A stretch of 64,000 bases of DNA, from the IMG/VR virus record IMGVR_UViG_3300017917_002954, positions 1 through 64,000 of that record. One strand, 5' to 3'. The translations under genes and the position numbers were made by a program. Under the pieces are notes generated by a model. The model saw only the letters and a program-made list of their open reading frames with translations, ran no database searches and was not told the origin of the DNA. The number at the start of each line of letters is the position of its first letter. Positions within the stretch are counted from its first letter, which is position 1. The stretch is from a virus. This document shows positions 20,301 to 28,048 of the stretch, piece by piece.

Positions 20301-23300
20301 TAGCGCAGTGTTTGTTGACAGCGAAGCTGACAACCTAGTGGTTGGAGCACCGCGTGGAGATGTATATCAGCCAGTGACCTTCGACCTCAATAGAACATAC
20401 TTTGATGATCGAAGCACTGTGTTCTCTTCTACTGAAGTTCAAAGTGGTGTGGTTTATACCTTTGATTACTTGCCAAGTGCCGAGGACTCAATTGCCTCAC
20501 CGGGACAATTCATATTTGGTCAGCAGATCTACGATGACAATGTCAAGCCGTTGGATCAGTGGGGTACCTCAGTTAGCTATGTCAATGGAAGACTTTTGGT
20601 AGGTAGCCCAGGCAGCGATCTTGAAGACAGCACCTTGAGCAACTTCAACTATGGTCGTGTGGCAGTGTTCAATAACTTTGAAAGAAAACCAGCCTGGTCA
20701 GTGATTCATCAACAACAGCCAGTGGTAGACATCTATCTGTTGAATTCAGTGTACATGTACAACCAATTGTTGTCCAACAAGACTTACTTCTTTGATTTCT
20801 TCAATCCTTTGCAAGGAAAAATCCTTGGAGTTGCTCGTCAAAACATCAACTATATCAGCACAGTTGATCCTGCCAAGTACAATGTTGGCACAGTAAACAA
20901 CAATGGTAATTTCTGGGCCGACAACAATGTTGGAGAAATTTGGTGGGATATCACCAGTGTGAGATTCATTGATCCAAATCAAGACGACATTACCTATGCC
21001 AGCCGTCGCTGGGGACAAGTTTTCCCTGGAAGTCGTGTTGAAATATATCAGTGGGTCAAGAGTGATGTTCCTCCTGCACAGTACGCAGGTCCTGGCACAC
21101 CATACAGCTTTGACAGCTACACAGTCAACACAAGCCTAACTTCACAAGGAATTTTTGCCACACAATATTATTTCTGGGTCACTGGCATTGACACCATTGC
21201 CACAGAGTCTGGAAAAACTCTCAGCACCACAGGAATTGCTAGATACATTGAAAGTCCAAGAAGCAGTGGAGTGCCTTATATTGCGCCTCTCAATGCAAAT
21301 ACCATAGCAATTTACAATGGTCTAGAATATATCTCAGCTCAGGACACGATCATTCACGTTGAATACGACAGAGAGTTTACAACTGACAACATTCACGTTG
21401 AATATGAATTGATTGCACAAAATCGTCCAGACAGTTTCTTGAGCAGTGGCCTGTATAGAAAATTACAAGACAGTTTCTGCGGAGTCAACTCCACTGGTGC
21501 TCTAGTTCCAGACCCAACTTTGAGTCCCCCAGAACGTTATGGAGTACAGTTCCGCCCAAGACAAAGCATGTTTGCAGATCGTTTTGCGGCGTTGGAAAAC
21601 TATTTGGTTAGAGCAAACAACATATTGAAAAACTTCCCTATAGTGGAAACACGTAGATTCAATCTGTTGAACAGCCAAGAGCCAGAGCCAACAGTTTCCA
21701 GCGGTGAATGGAACATGCGTTTGGCAAATATTGAACAGCTTGGCTATCAAGATCTAGCAGAAGTCCCAGTGGGCTACAAGTACCTTGTTGTCAGCGACAG
21801 CACCAACAACGGTCTATGGACAATTTACACTGTAGTCACATCTGTACTACCAGGATCCCCAAAGACCACTCAGTTGAGTCGAGTACAAACCTACGATACC
21901 AGAAGATATTGGTATCACATTGACTGGTATGAGCCTGGATACAACAGTAGTATTGTTCCAATCACTGAAGTTCCAGTGTACTCGTTGTTGGATACGTTGA
22001 CTTTGGATCAAGCTCCTATAGGCAGCAGTGTCAAAGTCACTAGAAACGCACAAGGCAAATTTGAAATTTATCTACGCACAGACACAGGCTGGAACAGAGT
22101 TGGTTTGCAAGACGGAACAATTCAGTTCAGTGAAGATTTGTGGAACTATGCTGTTGGAAGATTTGGTTTTGACGTTGAAGTATTTGACGCTCAGTATTTT
22201 GACCAAGAGCCCACAATTGAAACACGCAAAATTATTCAAGCCATCAACGAAGAATTGTTTGTTGAAGAACTTCAAATTGAACGCAATAGAACTTTGATAT
22301 TGATGTTTAATTTTATTCTCAGTGAATTTACCAACCCAGAGTGGTTGGTCAAGACCAGCTTGATCGACGTTGAGCACAAAATTCGTGAACTGGTTCCATT
22401 CCAGGTATTTAGACAAGACAATCAAGAATTTGTATTGGATTACATTCAAGAGGTCAAGCCTTATCACGTGCAGATTCGCGAGTTCAATCTAGCATACAAC
22501 GGCTTTGATATCTATCAAGGCACAATGACTGACTTTGACAATCCAGCATATTACAATACCAATCTGTTGATTCCTCAATTTGTAAGTCCAATACTGTTGC
22601 CTTACACACAAAGTACTGCGGTTGGAACAGGAACACCGAGCTCTATCAGCGACACGCCGGCCAATGCCGACATATGGGATCAATTGCCATGGAACCAGTG
22701 GTACAACAATTACCTGTTGACAGTTCAAGAAGTTATTGTGATTGACGGTGGCCAGGGTTATACTGAGCCTCCAGAAATTGTGATCAGTGGTACTTGTATT
22801 GTAGAACCAACTATGCGAGCTGTAATAAACTCAGCAGGACAAGTTATTGGAGTAGATGTTATTGATCCAGGTGAAGGATTCTCTACTGAATGTGTGATTT
22901 CCTTTGAAGCTGGCAATGGCTCAGGTGCAAGAGCAGTTGCTGTCATGGGCAACGGTTTGGTTAGAGCAATAAAAACTGTGATCAAGTATGACAGATATCA
23001 ATATACCAGCGATGTAGTAGATTGGCAAGCAAACGTTGTTTACAACACTGGCGAAATGGTTCGTTATTTTGACCAGGTATGGTCGGCCAACAGCAATGTA
23101 CAAGGACCTGTGTTTGATCCACAACAATGGACCTTGGTAAATCCAGCATCATTGAGCGGAGTTGACAGAACCTTTGGTTTGTATGCTCCAACACCCAATG
23201 AACCTGGCAGAGATTTGCCATTGTTAATTGACGGTATAGACTATCCGGGAGTTCAAGTATTTGGACCATTGTTCAGTCAAAACACTGGTTATGACGTGGG

Positions 23301-25935
23301 CAACTATGATATCAATCCATACGATAACATCAGTTATGGTCCAGAAGGTCGTCCAACATATGATCCAAAGATTTTAAATGCTATCTACGAAAGTTCATAT
23401 CTTGACATCTATCTTGGAACAAGACCCACAGATGTCAATGTAGACGGTGGAGAATATGTTGACACTTATAGCAGTCATGCACCGCAAGAACTGATTCCTG
23501 GTGCAGAGTTTGATACCTTGGACTTGCGTGTTTACACAAGACCTGGCAGTGACTGGTCTGGTGACGGCCATGGTTTTGCTGAGTACAGTCAAAATGTCAT
23601 AGTAGATCAAGTGCCAGCAGTGTATGATTTTAGTTCTTGGTACAACTTTGTTCCGTACTTTGTGACCATGACATTGTTCAACCAAACCACAGGAGTAGAA
23701 CTACTGCCTGATGTAAACTACACAGTTGATTGGGTGGCTCAAACATTCACTGTACAATCTGGTATAAATGTTGGTGACACTCTGTCTGGCACAGGCTATG
23801 CACTAGGTGGCGGCAATCAGTTGTTCAGAGAAAAGTACACTGGCAACGGTGGTCTCAACTCTGTTGTGATTCCTGTTCAATACAATCAAATATCTGAAGT
23901 TGTGGTCTGGGTCAACGGACAACCCTACACTGGTGTAAACTATGTTGCTTCACCAAGCAACACTACCACTGTGACATTTGATACCACATTTACAAGCAAC
24001 GATGCAATTGTGTTGTATGCGCTTGGACCAACCACAATCGGCAATACCACTGTGAATTACAGTTGGAGTGCTCCGGTCACTCAATACATTGTTGGCGACG
24101 GAAACTTGTCGTTTACATTGGAAAACAGTTTGGAATACACCAATCCTGTGAACTTGATTGTAAACGTAAACGGAGTTAGAGCTAGAACAGCTGCCGGAAG
24201 AAAACACATTGGCGATGGAAGCTCTGCTTACTTGTTGCCAGAACGTTTGGGATTCTCTCAAGCTATTATAGCAGACCCAGAAGTATTGGTATACGTTGAT
24301 GATATTCCTCAAACTTTGGGTGTTGATTATTTTGTTGAACCGTTTGACGGAACTCCGCGAGCAGTTGAATTTGCAGTTCCTCCTGCTATTGGACAACACA
24401 TTTTGGTTGCTGTGACAACTCGCACACAATGTTATATCAACGGAGATCAACTGGTGTTTAACCCAACACAGGGCCTAATTCCAGTGGATGGCGATATTAT
24501 CACTGTTATAACATGGAATGATACACGTCAGCAAGACATTTTAACTGAAGTATTTGTTGGTCCTATATCCACTGGTGCCACAGTAGTTGAAGGCTATGAC
24601 ACCACTGATTTTGATGCTGGCAATGTTTCAGAAGAACCTGGATCATTTGACTATGCTGAAGGTGTGATTGTGACTGTGAACGATTTGCAATTGAACCGCG
24701 TGATCACTGATCCAAGTAGACTGTGGGTGACTCTCAACGGAGATAGATTGTTCTACGGCAATGGATTTACTATTTCTAATGAAGAATTGATATTGGCATC
24801 TGGTACACTAGGTCCATTAGACGTGGTTATGATCACAGAATTTACCAATTCTACAGTGCCTGATGCTATGGCATTCCGCATATTCCAAGACATGCGTGGT
24901 GTACAAGCTACCTACAGAATCACAGCAAAGACCACAACAACATTGACTCAACAGTTGCGTCAGTACGATGACATAGCTTATGTTGACAATGCTTCTGCAC
25001 TTGATATTCCTGATCTAGAGAAAAATATCTGGGGAGTATTCACAGTCAACGGTGAAAGAATCATGTACCGAGAGATTGATTACACATTGAACACAGTGAG
25101 TGGTCTGCGCAGAGGCACTGCTGGTACAGGTGCAGCTGAACATGCCGCTGGTTCCTTTGTGTACAATCTTGGACGTGGAAATCTAATGCCAGAAGAATTC
25201 CAAAATTATGTCGATGGCAATACATTTGTAGGAGATGGATCTAGTACTGAATTTACAACAGATATCATGATTGACAATCGTCCATTGGTATATGTTGGCG
25301 GATCAGTTGAAGTTAGACTCAACGGAGTGCTTCAAGACTCCAATACCTACGCAGTGACTTCAGTGGAGCCAGTGAGTGTGGAGTTCACCGACAGTATTCC
25401 AACTGCTGGAACAATTGTTCGAATCACTGTGATTGATACCATGAGTGTGTCAACAACACAAACATTCACAGCCACAGGATCAACCAGTCGATTCTCAACC
25501 ACAATTGATATTGGGTTGGTTGAGCAACCAACTTCGAACTATGTGGTAGACAATTTTGAGCCAGTGACTGTGACATTCAATACTCCAGTACCAACAGGAC
25601 AAGTGGTTTACATAACCACAACTGACAATACTACCAAATTCAACTACTCATTCAGTGACGGAGTAGATGCCACATTTACCAGCGACATTGATTTGGCACA
25701 ACCAATTCGTGTGTTTGTAGCTGGAATACAAAAGACAAACAATGTGGACTACACTGTGACAGCACTGGACCCAGTGGCTGTTGTGTTTGTTGATCCTGTA
25801 CCTAGCGGACAAGAAGTTGAAATTTTGGTAAGAAAAGGAGTTAATTGGTACCAGCCCGGAATTGATACTCCTAGCAACGGTGTAGCTCTTCAGGATACAA
25901 ATACTCAGGCCGCAAGGTTCTTGAGGGGGCTTTAA
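11389..25935 (+). CDS. Giant multidomain baseplate/fibre protein (4848 aa)
   Basis: A single uninterrupted frame of 14.5 kb in the T4 gp7 position, directly after gp6. N-terminal residues 1-140 (RTVDFLPEIFQT, YYTWDPFVDFDKFVNFGQYYWLP) probably anchor it to the wedge. Around residues 160-300 lie strand-rich modules; one (LVRGNTYVFDL to PVQPNMQGVLNI) looks like a cupredoxin-type fold that has lost its Cys/His ligands. Residues about 2300-3100 contain at least six FG-GAP-like units (FGSAVSISQDERWLYVGAPG and variants), as in a beta-propeller. Several V-x-V-N-G-x-x-(8)-Y-x-V units occur across the second half and C-terminus, like T7-type fibre repeats. A GGAG site lies 9 nt upstream. It likely reaches the host surface; receptor-binding role inferred. 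Confidence 0.8.
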   Translation: MARVRTVDFLPEIFQTSTNRQFLSATLDQLVQEPAYKRIQGFVGRRTGPGVNANESYVAETSATRANYQLEPGVVVKEADNNGKIKNAITYPGITDALSLQGANVERADRLYTSDYYTWDPFVDFDKFVNFGQYYWLPAGPESVNVFSGTVPLTDNFTVTRENGVYTFSGVAGENPAITLVRGGNYTFQVAQNQKETVNYRVTNQGTSAYLIDYLPNPTLTLVRGNTYVFDLVLKGDFPFFIKTEPSLTKNNVYNDGVTNNGASEGLITFTVPQDAPDTLYYANPVQPNMQGVLNIIDGTPGTGPGFWIQTDPGVNGRIPSTPNISSRDVLGVINNGEDLGTVTFNVPLATAQNFYYTLENVAPVDLITNLKFNQINNQYVEVFLAQYGGIDGIAALDGKTVVFLNETVDAQDGGWQRTTQFDPVSPGAANAGLPGTYDTTLFDQTTDILPEQRYTVWQIRYVTTDDGSQYINLVSVRNVEQLQKFSILYGTTYSSTQWYKTAEGYFEQIPLLTAVKDVLYYQDGTDPGIFGRFKLINQDQANTLDISDILGKKTYTSPNGVVFTNGLKVQFVGQVSPASYQNQEYYVEGVGTAIRLLPVSNYVTPETYTKSSTVPYDSTGYDIGNYDASLNQPLIPDYITINKASPDLNAWTRSNRWTHIDVINATAEYNNTVAVIDNAFRAKRPILEFRAGLRLYDFGTQGKQPVDIIDFQTTDALSNINGTVGYGVDGYSFISGTRVIFAADQDPQVRNKIYTVEFITPDSVNPLIAQPIINLVPASDADVSIDQTVVCLSGINQQGKSFYFDGVAWLPAQLKTGVNQAPLFNIYDQTGVSLGNRAKYPSTSFRGNKLFSYKQGVGPVDQVLGFPLSYLSLANVGDIVFENNLYTDTFIYTKDSVSTTENVSVGVVREYLDRTVYSDQLGWNRAITKSITRQQFRFQYDGQPLILDVKALVDLEIPGVQIYVGSKFVEPNSYTVQTTSNSTTITLNNVYVPGDVIEVDVISDQASKIGFYQVPINLENNPLNENSSTFTLGTVRSHYETIGENLKDISGPINGANNTRDLGNIGRYGTNILQQSAPLTMAGYFMRSTDYNIFSALEYNSREYEKFKAQLMDTVVRNDYTNYTIPDMLTAAISDITTGRTNVNPFYWTDMLPASSVYTELKTTITPISTNEFDLTTTYDFNSSNYQSVLVYVNDVLLTYGYDYTVATDAPRLTITVPLSVGDVVRIQEYDFTYGSFVPNTPTKLGLYPAFKPQIYLDTTYINPTLVIQGHDGSKTIAFGDFRDQLLLEFETRIFNNLKIKSDIPLKVTEVIPGQFRTTDYTLSEINEILSLDFLSWVGWNKLDYKNQAFDANNEFTWNYSASGNKLTTVENNSLTDKPLTIGAWRGIYRYFYDTDYPDTRPWEMLGFSQEPTWWEDVYGPAPYTSDNLVLWDDLAQGRVADPAGEYFRPEFARPRLQQVIPTGTEGQLVSPFDSVVGYYDSSQFQKSWVFGDGGPVEATWFKSSSYPFAIMRLLALTRPAEFFSLFADRDLYKFNSEYNQYLYNNRYRLDASGVEVYGNGISKASFIDWIIDYNQQLGRNSSERLTEELKNLDVRLCYRMGSFTDKQYLKIYTEKSSPNSLNSSLLLPDESYNLLVYKNQPFERIVYSSVIVQRVDDGYAVYGYSITQPFFNILASRTAGTKTTIEAGGSVVTVPNEYTTDVVQVPYGYVFANRTVVVDFLLSYGALLASQGLVFDDRENGRSLNWNQMAQEFLYWSNQGWDTGSVINLNPTAYSLTAINPQAIVDTVIAQTPENLILDQNRTTLPVRDLVVDRYENVFKISSLSNQTISYLDLKFTSYESMVVLDNVSIFNDLIYDPVTGARQNRINVSAAVSADWNGQLDAQGFILNDNNTVREWQPNQKYAKGEIVLYKNNYWSAQTIVQPSVEFRYSDWVKSDYTKIQRGLLENIPNKADQLANSYSTDSANLESDQDLLSYGLIGFRPREYMSALNLDDVSQVNVYKQFLKNKGTIQSIQLLGNANLGKEVAEYDVFENWAVQRATYGANANRSFFELRLNEALLQSDPAVVQIVQPQQISDADQKILLSDIWRQSYKLPNTDILPTTNTTPTDTALPSAGYVNIDDVDLTVFSLTGNLGITPAVLDTIGTGTTIWAAKSNSYDWNIYRCSNVPGFVRSVSSNLNTTSTVTFSVAHNLSVDNIIVIRLFDPRVDGVYRVIGVPDLTSVVIELSLGNANGGSIVGNGVAYFLQTMRVAQASDAANLPYVNELTSGARVWVDNDGTGHWQVIEKQQPFTANYTINPSAPIVNSQYGASVAQGQNNIIALVGSPGYNSTGAVYPYVRNVDNQYAQSSILTLNSTAVVGFGNAVDIGSQNWCVAGASQSNSNQGYASIIYRAENSNAFEQSQLLVSPDADFGTERFGSAVSISQDERWLYVGAPGKNKVHAYGRIDIPEESVRYTTDGLNRIFSYNQNIEISSDQQINVVLNNRLLTYIVDYTVTGVSVVLTDVPPPGQTLIISRKTGQKLDSEVYYNVVQNSTSGTGTGAKFTVDRTRGTYSVSLTAPGINYSVGNTLTIDAATIGGGTSPANDLVITVTGVTSGGITSFTYAGSGVSNTSTFDLAPYLYSATNIFSFTVTVDGVLQRPFIDYSFAGTTLTFINNPAAGASISVFAKTYFKYVATLQVAGLPSTANFGASIASSTDGRQIAIGAPNNTVNGNTNAGSIYVFDRSVTRYVVDNVNQLTYSIPTAAVNPVAVLVNGTFLTDQDEYLNGQYSVDLGNHTITLNSSATLQVGDIIEIESNIFRLIQQIDANAPFGAANFGSAVDMCSNNCSVYVGAPNDGTVMSGAGSVERRVNQARVYGIISSTNVNPSLTAGNTIRINNTEVAVPNSPNNNVAGLASAIVAAGIPNVTATVSDGKITISVLNVEAANEFNRLTVLPGVSGTAFSDLGFDSYAYTQTITSPNPVVSAGFGSAVFVDSEADNLVVGAPRGDVYQPVTFDLNRTYFDDRSTVFSSTEVQSGVVYTFDYLPSAEDSIASPGQFIFGQQIYDDNVKPLDQWGTSVSYVNGRLLVGSPGSDLEDSTLSNFNYGRVAVFNNFERKPAWSVIHQQQPVVDIYLLNSVYMYNQLLSNKTYFFDFFNPLQGKILGVARQNINYISTVDPAKYNVGTVNNNGNFWADNNVGEIWWDITSVRFIDPNQDDITYASRRWGQVFPGSRVEIYQWVKSDVPPAQYAGPGTPYSFDSYTVNTSLTSQGIFATQYYFWVTGIDTIATESGKTLSTTGIARYIESPRSSGVPYIAPLNANTIAIYNGLEYISAQDTIIHVEYDREFTTDNIHVEYELIAQNRPDSFLSSGLYRKLQDSFCGVNSTGALVPDPTLSPPERYGVQFRPRQSMFADRFAALENYLVRANNILKNFPIVETRRFNLLNSQEPEPTVSSGEWNMRLANIEQLGYQDLAEVPVGYKYLVVSDSTNNGLWTIYTVVTSVLPGSPKTTQLSRVQTYDTRRYWYHIDWYEPGYNSSIVPITEVPVYSLLDTLTLDQAPIGSSVKVTRNAQGKFEIYLRTDTGWNRVGLQDGTIQFSEDLWNYAVGRFGFDVEVFDAQYFDQEPTIETRKIIQAINEELFVEELQIERNRTLILMFNFILSEFTNPEWLVKTSLIDVEHKIRELVPFQVFRQDNQEFVLDYIQEVKPYHVQIREFNLAYNGFDIYQGTMTDFDNPAYYNTNLLIPQFVSPILLPYTQSTAVGTGTPSSISDTPANADIWDQLPWNQWYNNYLLTVQEVIVIDGGQGYTEPPEIVISGTCIVEPTMRAVINSAGQVIGVDVIDPGEGFSTECVISFEAGNGSGARAVAVMGNGLVRAIKTVIKYDRYQYTSDVVDWQANVVYNTGEMVRYFDQVWSANSNVQGPVFDPQQWTLVNPASLSGVDRTFGLYAPTPNEPGRDLPLLIDGIDYPGVQVFGPLFSQNTGYDVGNYDINPYDNISYGPEGRPTYDPKILNAIYESSYLDIYLGTRPTDVNVDGGEYVDTYSSHAPQELIPGAEFDTLDLRVYTRPGSDWSGDGHGFAEYSQNVIVDQVPAVYDFSSWYNFVPYFVTMTLFNQTTGVELLPDVNYTVDWVAQTFTVQSGINVGDTLSGTGYALGGGNQLFREKYTGNGGLNSVVIPVQYNQISEVVVWVNGQPYTGVNYVASPSNTTTVTFDTTFTSNDAIVLYALGPTTIGNTTVNYSWSAPVTQYIVGDGNLSFTLENSLEYTNPVNLIVNVNGVRARTAAGRKHIGDGSSAYLLPERLGFSQAIIADPEVLVYVDDIPQTLGVDYFVEPFDGTPRAVEFAVPPAIGQHILVAVTTRTQCYINGDQLVFNPTQGLIPVDGDIITVITWNDTRQQDILTEVFVGPISTGATVVEGYDTTDFDAGNVSEEPGSFDYAEGVIVTVNDLQLNRVITDPSRLWVTLNGDRLFYGNGFTISNEELILASGTLGPLDVVMITEFTNSTVPDAMAFRIFQDMRGVQATYRITAKTTTTLTQQLRQYDDIAYVDNASALDIPDLEKNIWGVFTVNGERIMYREIDYTLNTVSGLRRGTAGTGAAEHAAGSFVYNLGRGNLMPEEFQNYVDGNTFVGDGSSTEFTTDIMIDNRPLVYVGGSVEVRLNGVLQDSNTYAVTSVEPVSVEFTDSIPTAGTIVRITVIDTMSVSTTQTFTATGSTSRFSTTIDIGLVEQPTSNYVVDNFEPVTVTFNTPVPTGQVVYITTTDNTTKFNYSFSDGVDATFTSDIDLAQPIRVFVAGIQKTNNVDYTVTALDPVAVVFVDPVPSGQEVEILVRKGVNWYQPGIDTPSNGVALQDTNTQAARFLRGL

Positions 25936-25952
25936 ACTAAGGTAAATAACGT

Positions 25953-26099
25953 ATGACACAAAATACCACACAGAACCAGCCGGCACCGCAACAGCCGGCT
26001 CCAAAAAAACCCAACGAAACTGGATCAGTATCGGTGGAAGGATTTGTACGTATTTTTGACCCAGTAAACAAAGAAGTATTTGTGGAGAAAAGAGCATGA
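25953..26099 (+). CDS. 48-aa protein sharing the IFDP motif of the next gene
   Basis: Short gene not previously obvious because of its size. It encodes a Gln/Pro/Ala-rich head (about 20 residues) and then VEGFVRIFDPVNKEVFVEKR, which closely resembles residues 8-29 of the next protein (IEGFVKIFDPVSGEVLVDKK). Its TGA overlaps the ATG of that gene (ATGA), so the two are coupled. A weak AAGG site lies upstream, after the giant gene. It may be an isolated N-terminal domain that binds the same site on the tail as its neighbour (inference). Confidence 0.7.
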   Translation: MTQNTTQNQPAPQQPAPKKPNETGSVSVEGFVRIFDPVNKEVFVEKRA

Positions 26100-26701
26100 T
26101 TCAGCCGGGCTTGGCAAAAATTGAAGGATTTGTTAAAATCTTTGACCCTGTATCGGGCGAGGTTTTAGTAGATAAAAAGAACGCTATTCATTATGAGAAT
26201 ATTTCAATCTCAATGGCACAGACTTTGGCCAACAGAGATCTAGGCTGGATTTACGTTATGGCATTTGGCAATGGTGGATCCAGTGTGGACCCAACCGGAG
26301 TTATTACATATTTGCCTCCCAACGTCACTGGTCAAAACGCTGACTTGTACAACGAAACCTATGAAAAGGTAGTTGACGACAATTCAGCATCAAACACTGA
26401 TCCTGCAAACAACAATCTAACAGTATTGCATACCACTGGTAAAGTTTATACTGATATTTTGGTCAGCTGTTTGTTGGACTACGGTGAGCCACCGGGGCAA
26501 CAAGCATTTGATAACAGCACAAACTTCAATGGTGAATTTGTGTTTGACGAATTAGGACTAAAAACGTGGAATGGTAGTGCAACAGATCTACGTTTAATTA
26601 CACATGTGATATTTCATCCAGTGCAAAAAAGTTTGAATAGACAGATACAAATAGATTATACTTTGCGTATCCAAACCTTGACCAACTTGAGTGCTGCATA
26701 A
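26096..26701 (+). CDS. Conserved tail structural protein, unknown
   Basis: 201 residues. The N-terminus holds the EGFVKIFDP motif also found in the 48-residue neighbour; the remainder is mixed alpha/beta with IAMAQTLANRDLG-like helix then MAFGNGGSSVDPTG, and a C-terminal strand-rich part ending LRIQTLTNL. I recall similar proteins downstream of the giant gene in marine T4-like phages but no named T4 counterpart. No enzymatic motif. The TAA stop forms part of a CATAAATA sequence. Likely a virion component such as a fibre-attachment or neck element (inference from place). Confidence 0.65.
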   Translation: MIQPGLAKIEGFVKIFDPVSGEVLVDKKNAIHYENISISMAQTLANRDLGWIYVMAFGNGGSSVDPTGVITYLPPNVTGQNADLYNETYEKVVDDNSASNTDPANNNLTVLHTTGKVYTDILVSCLLDYGEPPGQQAFDNSTNFNGEFVFDELGLKTWNGSATDLRLITHVIFHPVQKSLNRQIQIDYTLRIQTLTNLSAA

Positions 26702-26729
26702 ATATGTACATATTATTGCTGAATAAATA
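26697..26729 (+). promoter_or_regulatory. Two late-promoter-like elements before the fibre gene
   Basis: CATAAATA at 26697-26704 and AATAAATA at 26722-26729 lie in the 50-base gap before the next gene. The second is 22 nt upstream of the ATG and leaves room for the GGAG ribosome site, as a normal T4-type late promoter would. Confidence 0.4.
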
Positions 26730-26751
26730 AAGATAGGACGGAGTAAACAAC

Positions 26752-28035
26752 ATGGCATATACAATTAACTTAACTGATGGAACCATATTTGCTACTATTG
26801 CAGATGGTACTATCAACACCCAATCAAGCATGGTTTTAGTAGGTAAAAACTATGCGGGCTACGGTGAATTTTTAGATGAAAACTTTATCCACTTGTTGGA
26901 AAATTCATCTAATACCACGGCACCTAGTGCTCCTTTAGAAGGACAATTGTGGTGGGATTCAGGCAATAGCTTACTCAAAGTTTATAACGGTTCAACCTTT
27001 AAAACTATCAGTGCTGCCACAGCCAGTTCAACAGCTCCGTCAAACAACGTGACTGGCGATTTGTGGTACGACACTGTGAACCAACAGTTAAAAGTTTGGA
27101 CTGGCAGTGCATTCTTATTGGTTGGTCCAGCGTTTACCGCAGGTACAGGCACAACAGGCGCCATTGTTGATACTATTGTTGACAACACCAGTGTAAGCCA
27201 CGTCGTGATCAAATTCTTCGTTGAAGATGATGTAGTGGGTATCATGAGTAAAGATGCCACATTCACACCACAAGCAGGTATCTCTGGTTTTACTACAGTA
27301 CGTCCTGGTTTCCAGTTGGCCACAACAGTGGGCGCACAGACACCATTGTTCCAAGGTACAGCTACAGACGCACAGACATTGGATGGTGTTGACTCTACAG
27401 GATTCTTAAGCGCAATTTCAAACGACACTACTAGTGGCACACTAGGCATTTTGAATGATGGTGGTCTATCAGTTGGTGTTGATCAAGACTTGAGATTGAG
27501 CGTTGTTGGAACAACAGCAACCATTTCTAATCAAACCTCCAATGGTAATATTGCATTCAGCGTAAACATTGGTGGAACTCCAACTACAGTTATGACAATC
27601 AATGGTGCCAATGGTACCATCAGCGGTAATCAAATCAACGCCAACTATGCTGACGTTGCAGAACGTTTTGAAGCCGATGTAGTTGACTTACCAGCCGGAA
27701 CTGTTGTAGAATTAGGCGGAGCCAAAGAAATTACCAAAGTCACTGCTGAATTGAGTGATAATGTGTTTGGTGTGATAAGTACACAAGCAGCTTATTTGAT
27801 GAACAGCCGAGCTGGTACAGATTCCACACATCCACCTGTTGCAATGACAGGACGTGTGCCTGTTAATACCGTTGGCACAGTTCGCAAAGGAGATCGATTG
27901 GTATCAGCCGGTAATGGTCTAGCAAGAGCTGCCAAGCCCGGTGAAGCCACAGCGTTTAACGTAATCGGCCGTGCTCTAGCAGATAAAACTAGTGCAGAAG
28001 AAGGCACCGTTGAAGCAATTGTGACGATCAAATAA
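26752..28035 (+). CDS. Tail fibre-like protein with C-terminal autoprocessing-type domain
   Basis: 427 residues. The N-terminal 130 residues contain repeated EGQLWWDSGNSLLKVYNGS and GDLWYDTVNQQLKVWTGSAF units, common in marine phage fibre proteins. The C-terminal 125 residues start with NYADVAERFEAD and run through AGTVVELGG, GVISTQAAYLMNS and GRVPVNTVG; this resembles the peptidase G2 / intramolecular chaperone autoproteolytic domain at fibre and endosialidase C-termini. A fibre that trimerises with this chaperone is the likely role. A clear GGAG site is 7 nt upstream. Whether the protein really cleaves itself cannot be seen. Confidence 0.7.
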   Translation: MAYTINLTDGTIFATIADGTINTQSSMVLVGKNYAGYGEFLDENFIHLLENSSNTTAPSAPLEGQLWWDSGNSLLKVYNGSTFKTISAATASSTAPSNNVTGDLWYDTVNQQLKVWTGSAFLLVGPAFTAGTGTTGAIVDTIVDNTSVSHVVIKFFVEDDVVGIMSKDATFTPQAGISGFTTVRPGFQLATTVGAQTPLFQGTATDAQTLDGVDSTGFLSAISNDTTSGTLGILNDGGLSVGVDQDLRLSVVGTTATISNQTSNGNIAFSVNIGGTPTTVMTINGANGTISGNQINANYADVAERFEADVVDLPAGTVVELGGAKEITKVTAELSDNVFGVISTQAAYLMNSRAGTDSTHPPVAMTGRVPVNTVGTVRKGDRLVSAGNGLARAAKPGEATAFNVIGRALADKTSAEEGTVEAIVTIK

Positions 28036-28048
28036 TTAGGAATAAAAA

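Noticed and set aside
23950-24450. 166-codon open frame on the minus strand
   Set aside because: Antisense to the giant fibre gene; Ser/Asn/Cys-rich composition typical of a shadow frame.
25943-25948. TAAATA before the 48-residue gene as a late promoter
   Set aside because: Only 4-5 nt from the ATG with GG in front (GGTAAATA); weaker match than other sites, and the gene can be served by read-through from the giant gene.
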